Part shown: piece after piece, positions 8,768 to 15,306 of the stretch | Position numbering within the stretch: position 1 is the stretch's first letter | Layout of the letters: every line of letters begins with the position of its first letter | Notes under the pieces: model-generated | What the model was told of the DNA's origin: nothing | Databases searched by the model: none | The model's input: only the letters and a program-made list of their open reading frames with translations | Assembly (NCBI GenBank): GCA_943704525.1 | Contig: CALSCQ010002897.1 | Coordinates: forward strand, 1 to 15,306 | Direction: 5' to 3' | Length of the DNA: 15,306 bases | DNA from: Pigoraptor vietnamica | Taxonomy: Eukaryota; Opisthokonta; Filasterea | Made by a program: the position numbers and the translations under genes

Positions 8768-11700
8768 TCAGTCGCTGTCGCCTACAAGGTTGTCGATGGC
8801 CTTAAGCGCGCTCTTGGCCGCCGCCGCAGCCCTCCGCGACGGCCTGGACGATGACTGCTTCGCGGGGACGGGCGCAGCGGACGCAACGGGCACGTCCGCA
8901 ACGTTCTCCTCCTCGCTGTGCACCGCCTCCCCAGACTTCTTCCGCCGGCTGTCGAAGGAAAGCAAGCAACGGATTGAGTGTGGAATGGCCCAAATAATAT
9001 AGAAGTCGTAGCGCAGCTTCGCCTCACCTCGCGCCCGCCTTGGACCGTGCCTGTTTCTTGGGCGCCACAAAATCGTCATCAGAGCACACGGCTTCGATGG
9101 CGTCCTCCACCGACGGCGCATCCGACAGGCGCCTGCTCAGAGCGAGGAAGGGGACAAAGCGTAAATCACTGGAAGTGACCATACAGTTTGGGACATTGTG
9201 CAGTCAAGAACGTCAGGCACGCGCAACTCACTCTGCCTTGGTGGCCTTCTGGCTCTTCTTCGGCGCCGCTGCCTTCCCCTTGGCGCGACCCTTGCCCTTG
9301 GGTTCTGCTTCGGCCTCTGTGCCCGCCATCTCGGTCTCTCCGGTGGGTGCGCTGCGCAACAACAACGCAAATGCCGTGAGCGACCGAACACTACAGTGGT
9401 GAGTCTCTACGCTGCAGATGATACGACTGCGTACCTTTGCGGCTCGGAATGTTCCGTGGCGTCTGCGGGGCACGGGTTAACAGAAGATGTGAGTTGCCGT
9501 TCACTAGTACGCAGCACGGAGACAGGCCATTCCCCCTGCGACATCTTACCAGGAACAGGCTCAGCGTTCTCGCCGTTCTCCTCCTCATCGCAGGCCGACT
9601 TGTCGAGCGACATCAGAGTGTCGGCGAAGGCCGCCACGTGGCGAAGGCCTGCCTTGTCCTTCACCGCCTGAAACACGGGGTGGAAAAAAGGTAAGAGGGG
9701 GAAGCAACTGGCGGTGTTCGGAGGACAAATGCACTTGAAAGACAGGGTGAGAGTGTTGCCAGCGCACCTTGGACATTTGTTCGCAGAGGACGCGGAGGGC
9801 GCGCACGTTCTCTTGATCGTCCGGCGACAGCACGAGCGACGACAGCGACTTGAGCAGGGCGTGCGCCACATCGGACGACGGGTCCACGAGGATTTCGTTG
9901 CAGAGCGACACGGCGAGCTCGTCGTGCATTCCGACCTCGGCAACACCGCGCGGCAAGGGGATGCCGCCAGCCGCGGGCGCCTTCCCACACAAGTAGACGA
10001 CAAACTGCGCGACGGCGGCGGGCGAGATAGTCGCGAGAGGGGAGGTCTCCGGGGCCTCGGCAATGGTGCGGACGGTGGGCAGTAGCGCGCGCTCGACGGC
10101 ATGCTGGTTGGCCCGCGACGCAAAAGCAAAGGCGGGGAAGAAGACCATCAGGCACTGGCGAAGGCGGGCATCCTCCTCGGTCGTGGGGTTGTAGAAGAGG
10201 ATGAGGAGGTGGGAGACGACCTGCGGACTGGCCGCCATCCCGTGCAGCGCGAGCCGCGCAAAGCCCTCCGTCGCAACGGTGCGGAGCAGCGGACTGTCGT
10301 GGCCGAGGTACCGCATCAGGACGGGGAGAAGGGAAGGCTGCGCGCTGTCGCCGCCGGGCGCGGAAAAGTGCGACACGCCATACGCGAGGATGACGTCAAA
10401 CAGGGCCTTGAGGGCGGTAGCAACGACTGCCTCCTGATCGACCTGCGCCGCTTGCAGGAAGAGAAGCACGTGCCGGCGCGCAAACTCGCCGTCGAGCAGG
10501 CACGCGAGTCCCAGAGCCTCCATCGCGGCGTTGCGCACGTCCGCGTCCTCCGTCTGAATCGCGCGGAGAACGAGCGTGTCCACGACGTGCGCAACCTCTT
10601 CCTGTGTACGCCCCGCCTGCGACGCACTCGCACGACCGCCTCGGACGGGCAGACCGCCGAACAGCGACGAAGCCAGCGCAAGGCACCTGAGCACGACCTC
10701 CGGCGTCGTCGTGTATACCTTGGGGGCCGCTGGGCCTTCCTGCTCCTCTTCAGAGTCGCTGGGCGCGACGTCCACGTCGGGCTCCTCGAGCTGCTTGATG
10801 AGCGCGGCCTGCTCCTTCAGTATCGCGTCCAGCTCCTCCTTGGCCTCCGCGGCGCCGGCAAAGTCGTCGCGCGCGATGCACGCCTCCTTCTTGTCGCGTG
10901 CCTCGAGCGCGCGGATGCGGCACGACGCGATGCGCATTTCGAGCGCACGATGCGCCGCGCGCATTTCGGGCGTCTCCTTTGGCGGGGCCTTGCGTTCCTT
11001 GGGGGCGACCGGCGGCTTGGGCGCCGGCGCCGGTGTGCGGATGCCGTCAAGAATGCCGATAACCACGCGCACGCGTTCGGGCTCCGACGGGTGCACGGCC
11101 GCGAGGAGGTCCACGAGGGGCTTCACGAGCGCGTCGGGCGTGCGAAGGGTCGAGAGGAGGTCGACGCAGAGCTGGGCGCAGTTGCGGCGGCCCACCTCGT
11201 CGGACATGTCGAGCGTCGCGGCGAGACGAATGAGCTGCCGCGCAACAAACGTGCACTGCGAGGCCGCGTCTTCGCCGTCGCCGTCCTCGTCCTCTTCAGG
11301 GGAGGCGAACATTGCGTCCACGATGCGGCGAACGGCGTCACAGAGGACCGACAGCTCCGGCGCGAGCTGCTCCAGACGCTCCTCGCTCGGCGGGTGCGCG
11401 GGCTTGGTCGCTCCCTTCGCGGCGGCGGGGCTATTTGCGTGGTATTCGCACAGGACGCGCCACAGCAGCGCTTCTGCAGGCGCCATCTTCCCCTCGGCGC
11501 AAAGGTCGAGGAAGTGACGTGCGACAAAGCCGAAATCGCCGACGGACGCGACGATCGCGGCGGTCACCTTCTCGCCCACCTCCTCGTTCGTCTCGACATC
11601 GAGGCAGCGCAGCAATTCGGCCGCGTCGTTGTTGACGGCGCGAAGCCAGTTCTTTGTGATGAGGGCGACGCACTGCGCGCGCACGGCGTCCGCGCGGTCG

Positions 11701-12494
11701 CCGAGCCCGCCGCTTGCGATGAGCACGCGATCGGCGATGCACAACGCTTTGAGGGCCACCTTGTCCGCGACGACGCGCATGGCTTGCTTGCGCACGGCCT
11801 CACTCGTGTCACGCATGCGCCCGACAACGATGCGGAGGGTGACCTTGTTGAGGGAGAGGTAGCTCAGCGCCGCGCGGCGGACGTCCGGACTCGAGTCGCG
11901 GGTGGCCAAGCGCACAAATTCGGCCATCACGGGGCAGTCGGCGTCCGCGGGGTTCTGAAGGCGCTCGAGCGCGTGCAGCGCCTGCATGCGGACGACGGGA
12001 ATGCGGTCGCGCAGGCGGCGGAACATCTCCGCCTGGATTGCCTCCCACAGCTCCTCGTCAATCTCGGCATCTTCGCCGAGGCCGTTGAGGACCTTGCCAA
12101 CAATCTGGCACACGCGAAAGCGCACGGCCTTGTCCTTTGCGTTCGCGAAATGGAGAAGGTAACGCATGAGAAACACGGCAAAGTCGTCGTTGTTCTCGGC
12201 GGCATCCTCCTGCTCGCCGTCGAAGCGCTGTCCATCGGCGCTCTTGAGCGTCGCGAACGATGCCACGAATTCGACCAAGCGCTCGACGGCGGGCTCGCGC
12301 TTGAACACAACGAGGATGCGGTTCACGAGCGCCACAAAGTTCGAGCGAAAGGCCTCCGTGGGCGTGTTCTTCTGGATGCCCTGCAGCAGACGCACGTTCT
12401 TGCGGTGGTTGGAAAAGCCACGCTGCGCATCGTCAAAGATGGGCGCGAGATCGGCGGACTTTGCCGCGCGCGCCTTCGCAGGGGCCATGTCCAC
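8768..12494 (-). CDS. NCAPG: Condensin HEAT-repeat subunit CAP-G (Ycg1/Cnd3), 6 exons, 1092 aa
   Basis: Exons on the minus strand: 12494-9768, 9667-9550, 9462-9435, 9351-9232, 9132-9028 and 8948-8768. All five introns are GT-AG and 79-100 bp. Exon 1 alone encodes 909 residues. CAP-G is one of two HEAT-repeat subunits that bind the kleisin CAP-H in condensin and help anchor DNA for chromosome compaction. The family signature LLHFANAKDKAVRFRVCQIV lies at residues 113-132, followed by helical HEAT repeats (MQALHALERLQNP, DVRRAALSYLSLN and others). A charged coiled-coil insert occupies about 485-575 and runs into an acidic stretch (SDSEEEQE). The Cnd3-type C-terminal HEAT region includes FYNPTTEEDARLRQCLMVFF (767-786). 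The last 150 residues are low-complexity: acidic, then Lys/Ala-rich (GKGRAKGKAAAPKK), ending VGDSD. Length fits the family (about 1000-1050 in yeast and human). The start is the first Met; M3 is close by. It lies 208 bp downstream of the hexokinase stop, on the same strand, with its own likely promoter. Confidence 0.95.
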
Positions 12495-12702
12495 AGTCCT
12501 TGCGCACTATGCGTGCGGCGCTGTCGGAAGAAACGGTGCTGTAACGGGCACTGAAGTAGCTGAGACAAAATTGCACAAGCCGACGATTCAAATTTTCGGA
12601 TTTTCGCGCCATCAGATTTTGTAAGCGAGATCTCGGCTATTATTAGGAGTAACAGTTTGTTACAACTGATCGATTTCGCTTGTCCAGCGCTGCCACCGAC
12701 GC
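12495..12702 (-). promoter_or_regulatory. CAP-G promoter region, also hexokinase 3' end
   Basis: This 208 bp spacer is AT-rich compared with its flanks. It holds a perfect E2F-type site (12602-12609), the 10 bp palindrome CGAGATCTCG (12626-12635) and the inverted repeat GTAACA-gtt-TGTTAC (12649-12663). It must also contain the hexokinase cleavage/poly(A) site; no AATAAA is visible on the minus strand. No TATA box is apparent. Confidence 0.6.
12602..12609 (-). promoter_or_regulatory. E2F-type site upstream of CAP-G
   Basis: The plus-strand sequence TTTCGCGC, within ggattttcgcgcc, matches the E2F/DP consensus TTTSGCGC. Its near edge is 107 bp upstream of the CAP-G start codon. E2F sites commonly drive S/G2-phase genes in animals and plants, so control of a condensin gene would fit. 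Factor and activity are inferred. Confidence 0.45.
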
Positions 12703-14383
12703 TCAGTGGTGCTTGCGCTTCTGTTTCTTGTCGCTCTCTTCGACGCTGCGCACGGCCGTCGCCGCAACGAGCGCTGCGCCCTTGCCGGAGCCGTCCTCGG
12801 ACCTCTTGAACACGATGCCGCGAGACCCGCCTTGGATCAGCTCGTCCATCGTCGCACGCATGCGCTCCTCAAAGTGCGGGTAGAACTGGAACACGCTCCC
12901 GTCGACACCGACCGTGCACGAGTGGAGACGGTTCATCTTACGCAGCACGGCGACAACGGCCGCCGCAGCCAGCCGCGCCGCGCGCGTGGAAACGAGCGTG
13001 CAGATCTTGCGGACGATGTAGCGATCGGCGAGTGTTGGATTGAAGATGCCCATCTCGCGAGAAATGATCGTGCCGGTGAGCTCGAGGTCGAAGTCCTTGC
13101 TGTCACTGTGGACCGAACCGAGATAAGAGTGAGACATACGATATGAACGTGGTCCATTGAGCGAGTGCATACGCATTACCTCTCCACATCCGACATGAAC
13201 GACGTCTTGAAGCCCCACTGCATGCGCAGCTTGTCCGACGTGCGGCCGTCAAAAATCTTCCCCGAAACGGCGAGATCGAGGACGACGAGGCGCACAATCT
13301 CGCCGAGGTACATTCCGGAGATCATCTTCTCGTAAATCTGGCGGCCGGCGTTGAGCGAGGAGGCGTCGAGCATGTGGTCGTACGACGTCGTCGGGAGCAC
13401 CTCCTTCTGCGAGTCAAAGTTGCCCCACTCCGAATTGATGATCACGTGGCCGCTCTCCGGGCGGTCCTTCCACTTCTGCACCTCGCGGACGTCCTCCCAG
13501 TAGCACGCGTTGGTGCCCGTGCCGAGAATCACGCCCATGTACGTGTTGTGGTCCTCGATCGCCGCCGTCATCAGCGTGCCGACCGTGTCGTTGATCAGCG
13601 CAACGATCTTCAGGTTGATGCCCTGGGGAGGAAGAGTGGCGCGTGTGGAAGTGCGCATGAGTCAGAGTGCCACTCGTTGTTACATGTGCATGCGAATTAC
13701 GTCCCAAACAGCGTGGACACTTCGCAACTTCACACCTTCTCAAAGAACGCCTTCTGCAGCAGCGCCACGACGTCCTCGCCGACGACGCCCGTCGCCGAGA
13801 ACCCCTTGCTCCACCCAAGCAGCACGCCGGAGTCCAGGCGGCTCTGCTGGACGCCAAACGAGAACGTGAAGCCCAGCGGGCGCGACACGGGCGCGTTGAC
13901 CGTCTCCGGCGCAAACTCGCGCACGCAATCGGCGATGAAACCGAAGAGCATGTCGCCCGTCCCCGTCATCGCGGCCTCGCTGTTCTGGTACTTCTTGCTT
14001 TCCGTCGTGCACTTGCCCTTGCCGTCGATCGTGATGCGCAGCACTCGAAAGTTGGAACCGCCGAGGTCCAGCGCGTAGAACTGGCCCTCCTCGTCGCCCC
14101 GCGGGAGCTGCGTCACGTGCGACACGAGCATCATCATGGACGAACCCGTGTCGGTGAGGCCCTTCTTCATCTCGTCCACCATGTGGTTGACGATGTCAAA
14201 CAGCTCGCTCGTCGTCACGGTAAAGTCCGCGTTGAGGCGGCGAATCACGTCGCGCACGCGAGGGAGGTCGCTCGGGTGCGTCGCGTGGCGCCGTCCGAGG
14301 CGGTAGGCCACCGTCGCAACGAGTGCGGCGGCGGCGCCAGCACCGGCGGCGAAGAGCGCGTACTTGGCGAACGTCGGAATCAT
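12703..14383 (-). CDS. HK: Hexokinase with N-terminal membrane anchor, 3 exons, 497 aa
   Basis: Exons on the minus strand: 14383-13736, 13622-13180 and 13105-12703, with GT-AG introns of 113 and 74 bp. Hexokinase phosphorylates glucose and related hexoses with ATP, the first step of glycolysis. Phosphate-binding LDLGGSNFRV lies at 105-114. The sugar-binding region LGFTFSFGVQQ...WSKGF lies at 170-195, and NDTVGT with catalytic Asp228 at 227-232. NSEWGNFD follows, and VGVDGSVFQFYP lies near the adenosine site. Length suits a single-module 50 kDa enzyme of plant or fungal type. Residues 8-27 are a continuous hydrophobic segment followed by RLGRRH, resembling the anchor of plant type-B hexokinases that sit on the mitochondrial outer membrane. 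G177 replaces the proline usual after FSF. The C-terminus ends in a basic KKQKRKHH. I chose Met at 14383 because it places the anchor at the terminus; an in-frame Met at 14497 adds 38 residues without recognisable features. Confidence 0.96.
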
Positions 14384-14753
14384 TTTCACCGCGTCACTCT
14401 CTGTTTCCCACAACCAAGGGGCTAAGATGTGAAGATGCGCACGCAAAAAATTACGTGGCCAACAAGAGCGCACGATCAACGCGCACTTAGGCACCACTTC
14501 TCTTAGATTCGTCCATCGCCGTGTGTGCCACAGCTGCTTAGCCCTATTGTCAACGGGGCGCCATTTATAGCAACTCGGCTAACGCATTATGCCAATTAAA
14601 GCCTTTCAAAGAATTTAAATGTAGCATATTTCACACACTGGTATACCATAACAAGCTTAGAACGCCTACCCCCAACTCCAAACGCTGCCCCCATGCGTGC
14701 ACGATTGTAGTTGAGAGGCAAAACTAGAGGGAAAGTGCTGTCGCTGACATCGG

Positions 14754-14785
<32 letters not shown>

Positions 14786-14827
14786 GGCAGCGCTGTGAGT
14801 GTCGCCCTGCGGCACTTGCGCGCAGCC
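14384..14827. promoter_or_regulatory. Divergent promoter region of hexokinase and the right-edge gene
   Basis: This 444 bp region separates two divergent start codons. On the minus strand CTATAAAT (14563-14570) is a possible hexokinase TATA box about 180 bp upstream of its ATG. The right part carries a CA repeat close to the plus-strand start. The stretch from about 14580 to 14660 is AT-rich. No gene or RNA was recognised. Confidence 0.5.
14755..14783. repeat. (CA)14 microsatellite
   Basis: An uninterrupted CA run ends 44 bp upstream of the ATG of the right-edge gene, so it probably lies in its 5' leader or core promoter. It has the same orientation relative to transcription as the longer CA tract upstream of the kleisin gene. 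Confidence 0.97.
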
Positions 14828-15228
14828 ATGAGCATTCCAATATCGGCCCTCATCAACGTCCGCCAGTTTCGCGACTCGACGGCGGCCCTCGTGCGCTCTG
14901 ACGACCTTAGCGCGCATCTCACAACGCTCAAACAGCGTCCCATTCCGCCGCCTGTCCCAGCAACCAACGGCACAGCAACGGGCGCTGAGGGAGCGTCGCT
15001 GGCGAATGCGCATTGGGCATCACCAGTGCCTGCGATTGTGAGCTCCACGGTTCGAGGCTCGCCGTTCGCATCCCCTCGACCCCACTTGCCAAACGCTGCG
15101 GGCGCGTCGAATGCCACGCTGCGCGAGAGAGGGAATGTCGCAGCAGAGCAGACATCGGAGGGACGCACGCCGGATTCCCTCGCACAGGACGGTGCGCTCT
15201 CGCCCGCGGACTTGGAGGCGCTGCTCGA
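14828..15228 (+). CDS. First coding exon of an unrecognised protein, cut by the right edge
   Basis: The ATG at 14828 (context GCAGCCATGAG) opens a 133-codon exon that ends at a clear donor GA|GTGAGT (15229-15230) in phase 2. The first 35 residues (MSIPISALINVRQFRDSTAA...) look structured: a hydrophobic start, then a mixed helix. The remainder is rich in Pro, Ala, Ser and Thr (PIPPPVPATN, SPFASPRPHLP) and probably disordered, ending in LSPADLEALLE. I recognise no domain. An in-frame Met at 14711 would add 39 residues encoded across the CA repeat (HTHTHT) and is less likely. The gene continues beyond the window, and is divergent from hexokinase. Confidence 0.6.
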
Positions 15229-15306
15229 GTGAGTGACTGTTACTCGCAAGGACACATGGTGTGGGATTACTCTAACAATGTCGCCCGTGTCTTCCTTCCC
15301 CCCCCC
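15229..15306 (+). other. Partial first intron of the right-edge gene
   Basis: The intron starts with GTGAGT at 15229. A branch-point-like CTAAC lies at 15271-15275, and a pyrimidine-rich run (about 15290-15306, ending in C's) meets the window end. The acceptor is therefore probably just outside the window. Confidence 0.55.

Noticed and set aside
10101-12554. An 817-codon open frame on the plus strand opposite CAP-G exon 1
   Set aside because: It mirrors a GC-rich coding exon whose antisense frame rarely contains stops. The peptide is a monotonous mix of Arg, Glu, Ala, His and Val with no recognisable domain, while the minus strand encodes clear CAP-G.
13374-14425. Plus-strand open frames of 234 and 252 codons opposite hexokinase
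   Set aside because: They are antisense shadows of the hexokinase exons, Arg/His/Ala-rich and without domains.
14384-14497. Hexokinase start at the upstream in-frame Met (14497)
   Set aside because: The extra 38 residues lack targeting features and would bury the hydrophobic anchor inside the protein. Met at 14383 gives a standard anchored hexokinase of usual length.

Overview
The window is a gene-dense, GC-rich piece of a nuclear genome from a eukaryote, probably a unicellular one. The evidence is protein-coding genes cut by many short introns (about 64-225 bp). Every intron I modelled ends in AG. All donors are GT except three GC donors in one gene. There are also long (CA/TG)n microsatellites, and homologues of animal, plant and fungal genes. 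I cannot name the species. A TBC-SH3-RUN protein very close in design to animal SGSM3, together with a plant-like membrane-anchored hexokinase, points to a free-living protist rather than an animal or plant.

Layout from left to right: (i) a (TG)55 tract at the left edge, followed by a probable last coding exon (194-298, +) of an unidentified gene running in from outside; (ii) an 8-exon gene on the minus strand (4175 to 605) for an 860-residue SGSM3-type Rab GAP; (iii) a divergent intergenic region (4176-5068) with an AT-rich patch, a long (CA)n tract and a TATA box; (iv) a 20-exon plus-strand gene (5069-8554) for a 629-residue cohesin alpha-kleisin, best matched to meiotic REC8; (v) convergent with it, 213 bp away, a 6-exon minus-strand gene (12494 to 8768) for the 1092-residue condensin HEAT subunit CAP-G/Ycg1; (vi) upstream of it on the same strand, a 3-exon hexokinase gene (14383 to 12703, 497 residues); (vii) a divergent promoter region; and (viii) the first coding exon (14828-15228, +) of an unrecognised gene cut by the window edge.

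I joined exons by hand. Each junction uses a recognisable splice site, keeps the reading frame, and where possible restores a stretch conserved in the family. In total I resolved 33 complete introns in four genes, and all four coding sequences sum to a whole number of codons.

Two neighbouring genes (REC8-type kleisin and CAP-G) act on chromosome structure and face each other tail to tail. The CAP-G promoter carries a perfect E2F-type site, consistent with cell-cycle control. The other genes act in membrane traffic (SGSM3) and glycolysis (hexokinase), with no obvious functional link. I found no mobile element, RNA gene, CRISPR array or defence system. The least ordinary features are the probable REC8 gene with three GC-AG introns, the intact SGSM3 architecture in a probable protist, and the condensin promoter.
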